Counted from the stretch's first letter, positions 25,735 through 34,778 are shown. The stretch is 64,000 nucleotides of DNA from Rhodopseudomonas sp. (GCF_013377015.1 NZ_JACABA010000002.1:1-64000); one strand, 5' to 3'. Numbers and translations are program-made. Notes: generated from the letters alone by a model not told the origin.

Positions 25735-26820
25735 TCAGTCCACCGCCGCCTGCGTCGTCGCCGGTGCATCGACCCGGCGAAACCGCAGCACGATCCGGGT
25801 GCCGGCATGGCTGGGGTCGCGTTCGACGCAGGCGTTCAGTTTGGAGGCCATGGCGTTGACGATGCGCTGGCCCATCCCGGTGGAGTCCGGATTGACCTTG
25901 ACGTTGAGGCCGACGCCACCGTCGGCGATCGCCAGTTCGAGCTCGTCACCTTCGGCCTTGAGCTCGACATGGATCGGCCCGGCGCCGTTGGGATAGGCGT
26001 ACTTCACCGCGTTCATCACCAGCTCGTTGACGATGATGCCGATCGCCACCGCGCGGTCGGGATCGATCTCCACGGCTTCGGCTTTCAGGGTCAGCCGCGA
26101 CATCCGGTTGCCTTCGGCGGAGCGCCGCAGGTCTTCGAGCAGGGCTTCGAGATACTGGTTGAGCATCACGCTCTTGAGGTCGTGCGAGGTGTAGAGCCGG
26201 CGATGCACCTGCGCCACCGCCGCGACCCGGCCCATCGCGTTGGTCAGCGCCGCCTTGACCTCTTCCTGTTTGCTCGAGGAGGCCTGTAGATGCAGCAGCG
26301 AGGCGATGATCTGCAGCGAGTTGCCGACCCGGTGATTGACCTCGCGCAGCAGCATCTCGCGCTCGGCGGCGAGCGCCGCATAGCGGTCGCGCGAGGCGCG
26401 AACCTCGGCCTCGGCTTCGTCGCGCGCCTTACGAATCGCAGCCTGCCGCAGCGCGCTTTCGGCGGCAACATGCAGCAGCGGGATGAAATCACCGTTCGTG
26501 TCCTTGACCAGATAGTCGGCGGCGCCGGCTTTCAGGGCCGTCACCGCGATGCTGGAATCCTGCGAGGCGGTGACGAACACCACCGGCGGCGGATCCGGAA
26601 TGGTCTGGATCTGCTCCAGCGTCTCCAGCCCGTCGAGGCCGGGCATGTACTGGTCGAGCCCGACCACGTCGATGCCGCCTTGCCGCAGCCGTGCCAGGCC
26701 GGCTTCGCCGCTCAGCACGTGCTCGACGCGGAATCCCTGCCGCTTGAGACCGCGGGCCACGAGATGACCGAGCGCCTCGTCGTCGTCGATATACAGCAGG
26801 GTGGGCGCGGTTGAGGTCAT
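25735..26820 (-). CDS. response regulator fused to an HWE/HisKA_2 histidine kinase
   Basis: This 361-residue cytosolic protein has a receiver domain (1-120) with phospho-acceptor D56 (GLDQYMP), acidic D12-D14 and K106. A coiled segment follows at 125-155. A HisKA_2-type dimerisation helix carries H163 in REVNHRVGNSLQ, and an HATPase domain follows with NELVMNAVKYA and GVGLNV. This receiver-then-kinase order lets one phosphorelay output tune another. It is the third gene of a unit; its start overlaps the stop of the single-domain regulator (ATGA, 26817-26820). It is read after the membrane kinase and the small regulator, which suggests it is the downstream element. HWE kinases are mainly alphaproteobacterial and often feed the general stress response. 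Confidence 0.92.
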   Translation of the reverse strand: MTSTAPTLLYIDDDEALGHLVARGLKRQGFRVEHVLSGEAGLARLRQGGIDVVGLDQYMPGLDGLETLEQIQTIPDPPPVVFVTASQDSSIAVTALKAGAADYLVKDTNGDFIPLLHVAAESALRQAAIRKARDEAEAEVRASRDRYAALAAEREMLLREVNHRVGNSLQIIASLLHLQASSSKQEEVKAALTNAMGRVAAVAQVHRRLYTSHDLKSVMLNQYLEALLEDLRRSAEGNRMSRLTLKAEAVEIDPDRAVAIGIIVNELVMNAVKYAYPNGAGPIHVELKAEGDELELAIADGGVGLNVKVNPDSTGMGQRIVNAMASKLNACVERDPSHAGTRIVLRFRRVDAPATTQAAVD

Positions 26821-27257
26821 GCGTTGGCTTGCGGAACCTGGATCACGGAGAAGAACAACCCGAGCTGGCGGATCGCGTTGGCGAAACTCTCGTAATTGAC
26901 CGGCTTGGTGATGTAGACGTTACACCCAAGTTCATAGCAACGCTTGATTTCGTGGGCGTCGTCGGTGGTGGTCAGCACCACGACAGGCGTGCATTTGAGG
27001 TGGTCGTTGTCCTTCACCCGCCGCAGGATGTCGATGCCGCTGGTGTCCGGTAAATTGAGGTCGAGCAGGATCAGCAACGCGCGGCCCTTGTGGTCGAGGC
27101 CGCTGCCGTCGGCGCCGAACAGATAATCCAGCGCCGCCGTCCCGTTGGTGAACGGGATGATTTCGTTGTTGACGCCGGAGCGACGAATGTTGCGTTCGAT
27201 CAGGCGGGCGTGGCCCTCGTCGTCCTCGATCATGATGATCGTCACTGGGTTGCTCAT
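26817..27257 (-). CDS. single-domain response regulator (Rcp1-like)
   Basis: This 146-residue receiver-only protein has acidic residues E11-D13, phospho-acceptor D66 in LLDLNLP, T96/T97 in VLTTT and the lysine in ITKPVN. Loop lengths are those of regulators that partner phytochrome-type kinases, but no phytochrome gene is in the window. It has no DNA-binding output domain, so it likely shuttles phosphate between the kinases encoded on either side. Both ends overlap neighbours by ATGA (start 27254-27257, stop 26817-26820). The start at 27257 is fixed by that overlap and by the receiver's first strand. Confidence 0.93.
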   Translation of the reverse strand: MSNPVTIIMIEDDEGHARLIERNIRRSGVNNEIIPFTNGTAALDYLFGADGSGLDHKGRALLILLDLNLPDTSGIDILRRVKDNDHLKCTPVVVLTTTDDAHEIKRCYELGCNVYITKPVNYESFANAIRQLGLFFSVIQVPQANA

Positions 27258-28783
27258 GCGCGGGTTTCCGGTTTGGTCGCCGTCCATTTTGTCGGCAGGG
27301 TGATGGTGAATGTGCTGCCTTTGCCCAGTTCGGAGGCCACCGACATCGTGCCGCCAAGCCGCCGCACCAGGGCGCGGACGTGGGCCAGCCCGATTCCCTG
27401 TCCCGGCTTGTCCTGGGTGCCGGCGCGGCGGAACAGATCGAAGATCCGCTGGTGGTCCTTGGGGTCGATGCCGCGGCCGTTGTCGGCGATCTCGAAAATC
27501 GCGAAGCCGAGCCGCTGCCGGCCGCGCACGGTGATGTCGCCGGGAACCCCGGGCTTGAGATACTTCAACGCGTTGTCAATCAGATTGGAGAAGATCTGTT
27601 CCAGCGCGAGCCGGTCGCTGACGATCTCCGGCAGCGGTTCGATCCGGATTTCCGCCGCGGCCTCGGCGGCCTGATGCGCCATGGTGGAGACGATGTTTTC
27701 GATCAGCTCGCGGGTGTCGATCGGCACCGGCTGGAATTCGCGCCGGCCCTCGCGGGTGAGGTTGAGGATGGCGCTGATCAGCCGGTCCATCTTGGCGATC
27801 GACGACTTGATGAAGGCGAGCGCCTCGGTGAAGTCCTGCGACAGCTGCCGGTCGGCCTCATCCAGCAGCGGCTGGCCCTGGTCGTCGAGGCTGGCGTCGA
27901 GCGCCTGGGGCGAGGCGGCGCGGCTCAGCGTGGCGATGCGACGGAAGATGTCGGTGCGCAATTCCTCGAGCTCGCTGGTGAAGCCCATGATGTTGACCAG
28001 CGGCGAGCGCAGATCGTGGCTGACGATATAGGCGAAGCGCTGGATCTCCTCGTTGGCCTCGCGCAGATCGGCGGTGCGCTCGTCGACGGTGGTTTCCAGG
28101 TTGACGTTGTTGTCGCGCAATTGCGCCTCGGCGTCGTCGCGGGCGCGCGCCGAGCGCCGCACCAGGAAGATCGAGACTCCGGCCAGCACCAGCACCAGTC
28201 CCGATCCGGTGGTGGTGACGATCGAGGCCAGCGACTGGCTGCGGTCGGCCGCTGCAGTGCGCAGCAGGAACAGGCGGTGCTCTTCCTGCCGCATCTCGGC
28301 GGCGAGATCGCGGATCTTGTTCATGGTCTCGCGGCCGGCGCCGCCGCGGATGATGGCGTTGGCCTCGTCCTGTTTGCTCTGGCTCGCCAGCGTCATCACC
28401 CGGCGAAACTGATCGAGCCGGCTCTCGGTCAGCGCGATGATCTCGGCAATCGCCGCGCTCTGGCTGGCATTGTCCTGGACCAGCGACCGTAACAGCGTCA
28501 GCAGCGGCATGATCTGCGCCGCGGCTTCCTCATAGTCGGTGGTGAATTCCGGTTGCCTGGTCAGCAGGAAGCCGCGTTCGGCGCTCTCGGCGCGGCGCAT
28601 CTGCAATTGCGCCAGCGAAATCTGGTTCTCGACCTCGAGCGTATGGGCGACCCATGCACTATCCTCGCGGGCTTTCGCCAGCCAGTAAACCGACGCGATG
28701 CTCACCGCGACCAGCACGGCGAAAGCGACTGTCAGCAGGGCGATCTGGACAAGAGCCCGTTCCCGCGCGCGTTCAACCGTCAC
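27254..28783 (-). CDS. membrane sensor histidine kinase with CHASE3 domain
   Basis: This 509-residue protein has two transmembrane helices at about 14-36 and 187-208. They bracket a periplasmic CHASE3 four-helix sensor (RRAESAERGFLLT is the typical signature). A coiled coil at 212-250 follows, then HisKA with H256 in SHDLRSP. An unusual insertion of about 60 residues in the dimerisation helices (after NIMGF) precedes the ATPase domain with NALKYL, DNGRGID and GQGIGLAHV. The layout is that of phytochrome-like kinases in which the light-sensing part is replaced by CHASE3. It is the first gene of the three-gene unit; its stop overlaps the receiver's start. The ligand is unknown. Confidence 0.92.
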   Translation of the reverse strand: MTVERARERALVQIALLTVAFAVLVAVSIASVYWLAKAREDSAWVAHTLEVENQISLAQLQMRRAESAERGFLLTRQPEFTTDYEEAAAQIMPLLTLLRSLVQDNASQSAAIAEIIALTESRLDQFRRVMTLASQSKQDEANAIIRGGAGRETMNKIRDLAAEMRQEEHRLFLLRTAAADRSQSLASIVTTTGSGLVLVLAGVSIFLVRRSARARDDAEAQLRDNNVNLETTVDERTADLREANEEIQRFAYIVSHDLRSPLVNIMGFTSELEELRTDIFRRIATLSRAASPQALDASLDDQGQPLLDEADRQLSQDFTEALAFIKSSIAKMDRLISAILNLTREGRREFQPVPIDTRELIENIVSTMAHQAAEAAAEIRIEPLPEIVSDRLALEQIFSNLIDNALKYLKPGVPGDITVRGRQRLGFAIFEIADNGRGIDPKDHQRIFDLFRRAGTQDKPGQGIGLAHVRALVRRLGGTMSVASELGKGSTFTITLPTKWTATKPETRA

Positions 28784-28965
28784 CGCGCACCTTCGACAAC
28801 GTCAGCAAAAGCAGCCACCCCGGTCAGTCAGCGAAATCATGCGACAACGCCAAAGTCGGCCATTGGTTCCGCGATCAGCCTTTTAGCCCAACGACCTTTG
28901 CCAGCGGGCAGCGGCCGCGCCGGACAAGATCCGTTCGGACAAGGGGAACGCCGCCAGCGCGGCAA

Positions 28966-30321
28966 TTAGCCGGTCTGGGCGTCGCCTGCGGCCAGATACT
29001 GTTCGAGCCAGTGGATGTGGTAGTCGCCGTCGATGATCGAGGGCTCGCGGACCAGCGCCCGGAACAGCGGAAGCGTGGTCTCGATGCCGTCCACCACCAT
29101 CTCGTCGAGCGAACGCCGCAGCCGCATCAGGCATTCCGCGCGGGTCTTGCCGTGGACGATCAGTTTGCCGACCAGCGAGTCGTAGTAGGGCGGGATGGTG
29201 TAGCCCTGATACACGGCGGAATCGATCCGGACCCCCAATCCGCCGGGCGGGTGGTAGCGCGTGATCTTGCCGGGCGAGGGCCGGAACGTCACCGGGCTCT
29301 CGGCATTGACGCGGCACTCGATGGCGTGGCCGTTGAGCACGATCTCGTCCTGGGTGCAGGGCAGGTCGCCGCCGGCGGCGACGCGGATCTGCTCCAGTAC
29401 CAGGTCGATGCCGGTGATCATCTCGGTGACCGGGTGCTCGACCTGGATTCGGGTGTTCATCTCGATGAAATAGAACTCGCCGTCCTCGTAGAGGAATTCG
29501 ATGGTGCCGACGCCGAGATATTGCATGTCCTGCATCGCCTTGGCGCAGGTGGCGCCGATCTTGGCGCGGGCCTCCGGGCTCAGCACCGGGGACGGGCCTT
29601 CCTCCCAGACCTTCTGGTGGCGGCGCTGCAGCGAGCAGTCGCGTTCGCCGAGATGGATCGCGCCGCCGCGGCCGTCGCCGAGCACCTGGATTTCGATGTG
29701 CCGCGGCTTCTGCAGGTACTTCTCCAGATAGACCGAGGCGTCGCCGAATGCCGACTTGGCCTCGTTGCCGGCGGTGGACAGCGCCAGCAACAGGTCGTCG
29801 GCGGTCTGCGCCACCTTCATGCCGCGGCCGCCGCCGCCGGAGGCGGCCTTGACCAGCACCGGAAAGCCGATCGCCTTGCCGATCGCCATCGCGTCGTCGT
29901 CAGGGCCGACCGCGCCTTCGGAGCCCGGGACCACCGGAATCCCGAGCCGCTTGGCGGTCCGCTTGGCCTCGATCTTGTCGCCCATCAGGCGGATATGTTC
30001 GGCCTTGGGGCCGATGAAATGCAGATTGTGATCGGCGAGGATTTCGGCGAAGCGGGCGTTCTCCGACAGGAAGCCGTAGCCCGGATGCACCGCGTCGGCG
30101 CCGGTGATCTCGCAGGCGGCGAGCAGCGCCGGGACGTTGAGATAGCTGTCCTTCGACGGCGGCGGACCGATGCAGACGCTCTCGTCGGCGAGCCGGACAT
30201 GCATGGCGTCGGCGTCCGCGGTGGAATGCACCGCGACGGTGGCGATGCCGAGTTCCTTGCAGGCGCGCAGCACCCGCAGCGCGATCTCGCCGCGATTGGC
30301 TATCAGGATCTTGTCGAACAT
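28966..30321 (-). CDS. accC: acetyl-CoA carboxylase, biotin carboxylase subunit
   Basis: This 451-residue ATP-grasp enzyme carboxylates biotin on AccB using ATP and bicarbonate, the first half of the committed step of fatty-acid synthesis. It shows the N-terminal [13 protein letters not shown], the Gly-rich ATP lid GGGGRGMKV at about 162-170, HIEIQVLGD, the [12 protein letters not shown] loop with catalytic residues, and [14 protein letters not shown]. The length equals that of E. coli AccC. It is the last gene of aroQ-accB-accC; 120 bases holding a short palindromic repeat separate it from accB. Confidence 0.97.
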   Translation of the reverse strand: MFDKILIANRGEIALRVLRACKELGIATVAVHSTADADAMHVRLADESVCIGPPPSKDSYLNVPALLAACEITGADAVHPGYGFLSENARFAEILADHNLHFIGPKAEHIRLMGDKIEAKRTAKRLGIPVVPGSEGAVGPDDDAMAIGKAIGFPVLVKAASGGGGRGMKVAQTADDLLLALSTAGNEAKSAFGDASVYLEKYLQKPRHIEIQVLGDGRGGAIHLGERDCSLQRRHQKVWEEGPSPVLSPEARAKIGATCAKAMQDMQYLGVGTIEFLYEDGEFYFIEMNTRIQVEHPVTEMITGIDLVLEQIRVAAGGDLPCTQDEIVLNGHAIECRVNAESPVTFRPSPGKITRYHPPGGLGVRIDSAVYQGYTIPPYYDSLVGKLIVHGKTRAECLMRLRRSLDEMVVDGIETTLPLFRALVREPSIIDGDYHIHWLEQYLAAGDAQTG

Positions 30322-30386
30322 CGTCTCTGCCTTCTCCCGTCACCCTGAGCTGCGAGTCTCGAAGGGGACGGCCTGTTGGTATCCGT

Positions 30387-30430
30387 GATGTCGTCCCGGA
30401 CGCGCGCTTGCGCGCGTCGACCGGGTACGA
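30387..30430. repeat. short hairpin repeat between accB and accC
   Basis: GATGTCGTCCCGGAC is followed by a 9-bp stem GACGCGCGC-TT-GCGCGCGTC (30399-30418). A related sequence with a different arm lies at 32198-32232. No T-run follows on either strand, so it is not a standard terminator. Confidence 0.6.
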
Positions 30431-30441
30431 CGGAGACGCTG

Positions 30442-30936
30442 CTATTCAATCACAACCAGCGGTTCGCCGAATTCGACCGGCTGGCCGTCCTCGACCAGAA
30501 TTTGCGTCACGGTGCCGGCGCGGGGCGACGGGATCTGGTTCATCGTCTTCATCGCCTCGATGATCAGCAGCGTCTCGCCGGCCGACACCTTGCTGCCGAC
30601 CTCGACGAACGGCTTGGCGCCGGGCTCCGAGGCCCAATACACCGTGCCGACCATCGGCGAGGGCACCACGCCGGGATGCTTGGAGATGTCGGCGATCGGC
30701 GCCGGCACCGCCGCGCCGGCGATGCCGGGCGGGTGGTAGCTCTGTGGCACCGCGGCGCTGATGCTGATGTTGCGGGCGACCCGGACCCGCAGCCCCGAGC
30801 GCTCGATCTCGATCTCGGTCAGATTGGTCTCGTCGAGCAGCAGCGCGAGATCGCGGATCAGCGCGTTGTCGTCGACCGGCTTTGCGTCGGTCGCATGGGG
30901 CTTCGCGGCTGGTTTGTCTTCAGGCGGGCGGGCCAT
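30442..30936 (-). CDS. accB: acetyl-CoA carboxylase biotin carboxyl carrier protein
   Basis: This 164-residue BCCP has a flexible N-terminal part (1-85). The biotinyl domain (90-164) contains PMVGTVY, the thumb-like protruding loop and the biotin-accepting K130 in EAMKTMN. The length is normal. It carries the carboxybiotin from AccC to the carboxyltransferase (AccA/AccD, not in this window). It lies between aroQ (39 bases upstream) and accC, the usual alphaproteobacterial order. Confidence 0.97.
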   Translation of the reverse strand: MARPPEDKPAAKPHATDAKPVDDNALIRDLALLLDETNLTEIEIERSGLRVRVARNISISAAVPQSYHPPGIAGAAVPAPIADISKHPGVVPSPMVGTVYWASEPGAKPFVEVGSKVSAGETLLIIEAMKTMNQIPSPRAGTVTQILVEDGQPVEFGEPLVVIE

Positions 30937-30975
30937 ATTCTTTGATCCAGACTTTCGTGGGTGAGGGCGCGGCCG

Positions 30976-31443
30976 TCAGGCTTTGGCGACGGCGCCGATT
31001 TTTGCTACGAGGCCCATGATGGCGAGCCGGTAGCCGTCGATGCCAAAGCCGCACAGGCTGGCGAAGGCGGCCTTCGCAATGAAAGAGTGATGGCGGAAAC
31101 TGTCGCGGGCGTAAACGTTGGAGACGTGAACCTCGATGGTCGGAATCTGTACCGCAACCAGGGCGTCGTGCAGCGCAATCGAGGTGTGGGTATAGCCGCC
31201 GGCATTGAGCACGATGCCGGCCGCCTTGCCGGCGTGAGCATCGTGGATCCAGTCGATCAGCTCGCCCTCGTGGTTGGACTGCCGGCACAGCGCAATGAGG
31301 CCGAACCGCTCCGCGGTCTCCGCACACAGCCGGTCGACGTCGGCCAGCGTGGCGCGGCCATAGATCTCCGGTTCCCTGGTTCCGAGCAAATTCAGGTTCG
31401 GGCCGTTCAGCACGTAAACTGTCTTGGGAGTTGTGTTGGGCAT
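30976..31443 (-). CDS. aroQ: type II 3-dehydroquinate dehydratase
   Basis: This 155-residue dodecameric shikimate-pathway enzyme converts 3-dehydroquinate to 3-dehydroshikimate. It shows [17 protein letters not shown] with the catalytic tyrosine and flexible-lid arginine, [31 protein letters not shown] with the ligand-binding Asn, and [17 protein letters not shown] with the catalytic His. The ATG at 31443 has GGAAG five bases upstream; a TTG five codons earlier is possible but unnecessary. It heads the aroQ-accB-accC operon. Confidence 0.96.
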   Translation of the reverse strand: MPNTTPKTVYVLNGPNLNLLGTREPEIYGRATLADVDRLCAETAERFGLIALCRQSNHEGELIDWIHDAHAGKAAGIVLNAGGYTHTSIALHDALVAVQIPTIEVHVSNVYARDSFRHHSFIAKAAFASLCGFGIDGYRLAIMGLVAKIGAVAKA

Positions 31444-31932
31444 CCCGACTTCCGGCAATGTCTGCGTGGGGCATGGCGGGCGCGCCGCCTAGCCCAAATC
31501 CAAATTGCGTTGGCTGTTCGGAATCGGGCGGAACTCACCTTGCTGCCGGGTTTATAGGTAACCTCGCGGCGAAGGGGAAGCCTCAAGACGTTCAGACAGT
31601 AGTTGAATCGGCTCCGGCACCGCGCCAGAAGCCGCCCGCAACGCGCGGAATTCGTTCGCTAACCTCGTTCGGGGCGAAGCCGTCGGGCGCCCCGTGGGGG
31701 AGTCCGCTTTTGGTCTAACGGGGTGGCAGGCGATCTCGCGGCGGCTGTTCGTCGCCGATGCCGAGGTCGGCGGTATGCTTTCGCCTCCGGCCGAGATTTT
31801 CCGGCGAGAGCCGGGTTCCCCAGCCGTGCCGGCGGCGCTGGGGCTTCTCCAATTGCCTTGAGAAAAGTCAAACTCACTCTTCAACTTTGGTATATGCTTT
31901 TGCGAAGGGCTCGGACAGGTGGGAGATTTTTA
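31444..31932. other. 489-base intergenic region between divergent aroQ and a small gene
   Basis: Several short open frames exist on both strands, but none has a binding site, a recognisable domain or natural amino-acid composition. The region should contain the aroQ operon promoter (minus strand) and, near 31880-31900, an AT-richer stretch (TTTGGTATATGC) that could be the -10 region for the small gene at 31933. No repeat or structured RNA was recognised. Confidence 0.5.
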
Positions 31933-32157
31933 ATGGCTCGCTACACCGTGCGATTTTTGAAGGACATTCTCGGCGAGAATGGTCGGCAGGCGGAGATCTG
32001 CCAGAGCTTGCTGGAAATCGAGGCCGCCAATAGCGGCGATGCGGCAGAGCTGGCAAAGAAGAAGTTCTGCGAAAAACAGCGGTTGAAGGAATGGTCGTTG
32101 CATGCCGACCGGGTCCACGTCGCCGAAAACAAGGTAGAAACCAAGGCGGCGTCATAG
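31933..32157 (+). CDS. small hypothetical protein, 74 aa
   Basis: The function is not recognised. The ATG at 31933 is preceded by GTGGGAG with good spacing and an AT-rich upstream region, so translation is credible. The protein is soluble, with an N-terminal strand YTVRFLKDILG and then a helical, charged segment (CQSLLEIEAANSGDAAELAKKKFCEKQRL). The ending is WSLHADRVHV, giving a beta-alpha-beta-like layout. Two cysteines are present. The pattern looks like small conserved proteins of Bradyrhizobium and relatives, but no family name can be given. No operon partner is evident. Confidence 0.7.
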   Translation: MARYTVRFLKDILGENGRQAEICQSLLEIEAANSGDAAELAKKKFCEKQRLKEWSLHADRVHVAENKVETKAAS

Positions 32158-32197
32158 CCGCAGTCGCTATCGCGGCATGAGTTGTAATTAGCCACCG

Positions 32198-32232
32198 ATG
32201 TTGTCCTGGACACCCGCTTGCGGGTGTCCAGA
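32198..32232. repeat. short hairpin repeat downstream of the small gene
   Basis: GATGTTGTCC is followed by an 11-bp perfect stem TGGACACCCGC-TT-GCGGGTGTCCA (32207-32230). It shares the GATGT-GTCC-GGAC lead and the CGC-TT-GCG tip with the element at 30387-30430. It lies between convergent genes. Confidence 0.6.
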
Positions 32233-32277
32233 TCAGACCGGACGGGCGACCGGTTTGTGCTTCGCCGCGTCCCGTCC

Positions 32278-33042
32278 CTAGCAGGTCGCCTTGCCGCAAC
32301 GGGCGATCCCGACTTTCTCACGCAGCGTTTCGAGTCCGACAGCGCCGACAACCACTTGCTTGCCGATGACGTAGCTGGGCGTGCCATTCATGCCCATCGC
32401 TTCGGCCAGCTTGAAATTTTCCTCGAGGGTGGCGCGCACTTCCGGGCTGGCGAGGTCTTTTTCAAGCTTGGCGATGTCGAGGCCGGCATCCTTGGCCGCG
32501 GCCATCGCGCGGGCCTTGTCAGCCTGGCCCTTGCCGCCGAGCAGCTTCTGGTGGAAGTCGAGATACTTCTTGCCGGTCGGATCCTGCATCCGCACCGCGA
32601 CCGCGACCTGCGCGGCCTCGATCGAGCCGGGCCCGAGCACCGGAAATTCCTTCAGCACGACCTTCAGCTTCGGATCGGCCTTCATCAGCTCGATCATGTC
32701 GGTCATCGCGCGCTTGCAGTAGCCGCAATTGTAATCGAAGAACTCGACGAAGGAGACGTCGCCGTCCTTGTTTCCGATCATGACGCCACGCGGCGAATCG
32801 AAGATGGTCGCGGCGTTGTCCTTGATAGCTGACTGATGCTTCTCGGCCTCGGCGGCAGCCTGCCGCTTGCTCAGCTCGGCCGAAACCTCTTCCAGGACCT
32901 CGGGGTGGCTCAGCAGGTAGGTCTTGATGATGCTTTCGATCTGGCCGCGCTGATCGTCGGAGAATTGTTGCGCCGATGCGACCTGTGGGGCGCCGATGGC
33001 GAGCGCGAACAGGGCGGCGGCGAGCAGGCGAAGCGAAGGCAT
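32278..33042 (-). CDS. DsbA-family thiol:disulfide protein
   Basis: This 254-residue periplasmic protein has a signal peptide of about 24 residues (ending VASA). An N-terminal helical segment of about 50 residues similar to the ScsC/Com1-type oligomerisation helix follows, then a thioredoxin fold with a DsbA helical insert. The active site is C106-G-Y-C109 and the cis-proline loop is GTPSYV. A second cysteine pair closes the chain (C249 and C254, CGKATC). It should form, or if trimeric isomerise, disulfides in envelope proteins. The ATG at 33042 follows GGGGATTG and begins the signal peptide. In relatives this gene sits between aroQ and an M48 protease gene, both present nearby. Confidence 0.9.
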   Translation of the reverse strand: MPSLRLLAAALFALAIGAPQVASAQQFSDDQRGQIESIIKTYLLSHPEVLEEVSAELSKRQAAAEAEKHQSAIKDNAATIFDSPRGVMIGNKDGDVSFVEFFDYNCGYCKRAMTDMIELMKADPKLKVVLKEFPVLGPGSIEAAQVAVAVRMQDPTGKKYLDFHQKLLGGKGQADKARAMAAAKDAGLDIAKLEKDLASPEVRATLEENFKLAEAMGMNGTPSYVIGKQVVVGAVGLETLREKVGIARCGKATC

Positions 33043-33197
33043 GGGCAATCCCCTTGGGGTCGGTTCCTGGAAAGGCGGGCGGATCAAAGCGTCATAGACG
33101 TTCTGCCGAGAGAATACGCGTAATTTATGAACACGATCCGGTCAGAATTCCTTGATCCACCGCCGGGCAGCGCCTGCTGGCAGCGATGCCGCGGGCG

Positions 33198-34442
33198 CTA
33201 GCCGCCGTTGGCCCGACCGTCGATCACGTCGCCAAACAACTGCCAGCGCTCACCCTCGAACCGCATGAGGTTGAGCTGCTCGAGCGGTGAGAAGTCGGTG
33301 GCGGTGGTCGAAACCTTGACCCCGGGGAGCAGGCCGCCCTGTTCCAGGTTCTTGATGCTGGAGGCCTGTTTCATGATGTTGGCGCGGGTCAGGTTGTCAC
33401 CGCATCGCTTCAACACCTCGACCATCGTCTGCGCCATGTTATAGCCGGTCAGCGCCGACTGATCCGCCGGGTTGATCTCCGGCAAATACTTCGCCAGCAC
33501 CTCCCGGTAGGCGATCATCCCGGGATCTGTGGCCCATTGCGGATCGCTGACGTCCTTGGCATAGGCCGCCGAGATCACGCCCTGTGAGTTCTCGAGCCCG
33601 GCGGGCCGCATCACGGTGGCGGTCGAGGCGCTGACATTGGCCACAATGATGTTGACCGGCTTCCAGTTCATCTCGCCGACCTTCTTGATCGCCTGGGCGC
33701 CGAATTTCGGCGTGGTGAAGAACACCACGATGTCGGGGTTGAGCGATTTCAGCCTGACGACGTGGTTGTCAACGGTGGGCTCGGCGACCTCGTAGCTTTC
33801 CTCTGCGACCAGGTTCGACGATTTCACGCCGAGGCCGTCCTTCAAGCCTTTCAGGTAGTCCTTGCCCATGTCGTCGTTCTGGTACATCACCGCGATCTTG
33901 GCGTCGGGCTGTTGCTTGAGCAGGTATTTGGCGTAGATGCGGCCCTCGCTCTGGTAATTCGGCTGCCAGCCCATGGTCCACGGAAAGTTGGTCGGATCGT
34001 TCCATTTGGTGGCGCCGGAGGCGACGAACAGCTGCGGCACCTTCTTGGCGTTGGCGTATTTGTGGATCGCGCTGTTCGAGGCGGTGCCGAGCGTGCCGAA
34101 CAACAGCAGCACCTCGTCGCTCTCGATCAGCTTGCGCGCCTGCTCGACCGCTTTCGGCGGCGAGTAGGCGTCGTCATAGGAAATGAAATTGATCCTGCGG
34201 CCGTTGATGCCGCCGTCATCATTGACCTTCCTGAACACCGCGCCCATCGCCTTGCCGACCGCGCCATAGGCCGAGGCCGGGCCGCTATAGGGAACGATGT
34301 TTCCTATCTTGATTTCGGTGTCGCTGGCGCCGGTGTCGTATTTCTTCTGCGCCAGCGCTGCGTTGCTGGCGGTGACGGCGAGCGTTGCGGCAAGCAGCAT
34401 GGTGGCGAATTGGGTCCCGGCCCTCGACGGCATCTTGAGCAT
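33198..34442 (-). CDS. ABC transporter substrate-binding protein, branched-chain amino-acid type
   Basis: This 414-residue periplasmic binding protein is of the LivJ/Leu-Ile-Val type (Peripla_BP_6). The signal peptide of about 31 residues ends ASNAALA. The mature part opens with EIKIGNIVPYSGPASAYG, typical of the HAAT family. The ABC components (LivFGHM) are not in the window, so it is an orphan that must borrow a transporter encoded elsewhere. Rhodopseudomonas and Bradyrhizobium have many such orphans, often for aromatic or dicarboxylic acids; the ligand is unknown. The ATG at 34442 follows GGGAG. Confidence 0.92.
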   Translation of the reverse strand: MLKMPSRAGTQFATMLLAATLAVTASNAALAQKKYDTGASDTEIKIGNIVPYSGPASAYGAVGKAMGAVFRKVNDDGGINGRRINFISYDDAYSPPKAVEQARKLIESDEVLLLFGTLGTASNSAIHKYANAKKVPQLFVASGATKWNDPTNFPWTMGWQPNYQSEGRIYAKYLLKQQPDAKIAVMYQNDDMGKDYLKGLKDGLGVKSSNLVAEESYEVAEPTVDNHVVRLKSLNPDIVVFFTTPKFGAQAIKKVGEMNWKPVNIIVANVSASTATVMRPAGLENSQGVISAAYAKDVSDPQWATDPGMIAYREVLAKYLPEINPADQSALTGYNMAQTMVEVLKRCGDNLTRANIMKQASSIKNLEQGGLLPGVKVSTTATDFSPLEQLNLMRFEGERWQLFGDVIDGRANGG

Positions 34443-34591
34443 GGCGAAAACTCCCGGAGCAATTCTCGTGGGACGCCGCCGTTGAGGCGTGCGCGCTTCC
34501 TTCATACGCCTGCACCGCGGGATTGCCAGTCGTTTGCCGCATCGATCCGGCGAAACCGATGTTGCAGCGCGCCATGTATTTCTGCCGACGA

Positions 34592-34755
34592 TCAAAGCAG
34601 CTTGATCACCGCGCTCATGATATCGGCCGTGGTGTTGCGGCCGCCGAACGCGCGCGGCCGAACTTGGCCGTTCGCGAGGCTTCGATCCGCCCGGCGATGT
34701 TCGGCGCAGTGCGGTGCACTGGCTGAAACAGCGCGTGCCGGTCGCCGATGTCGGC
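34592..34755 (-). pseudogene. relic of an isopropylmalate/tartrate-dehydrogenase-type C-terminus
   Basis: On the minus strand one frame reads ADIGDRHALFQPVHRTAPNIAGR, matching the conserved ALFEPVHGSAPDIAGK block of 3-isopropylmalate and tartrate dehydrogenases. A second frame then reads FGGRNTTADIMSAVIKLL and a TGA stop, matching the end of the same family (GGNTTTADI...). About 50 residues that normally lie between are missing, and the frame changes. The 5' two-thirds are also gone, so this is a decayed gene fragment. It lies in the space between the peroxiredoxin and the binding-protein genes. Confidence 0.7.
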
Positions 34756-34778
34756 GGCCGGCAAGGGACGTGCGTCCG

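Noticed and set aside
25735-28783. Phytochrome light-sensing operon
   Set aside because: The lone receiver and kinase resemble phytochrome partners, but no bilin-binding GAF/PHY protein or haem oxygenase is present.
28654-30348. 564-codon plus-strand frame opposite accC
   Set aside because: Gly/Asp/Val shadow of a highly conserved gene with no domain.
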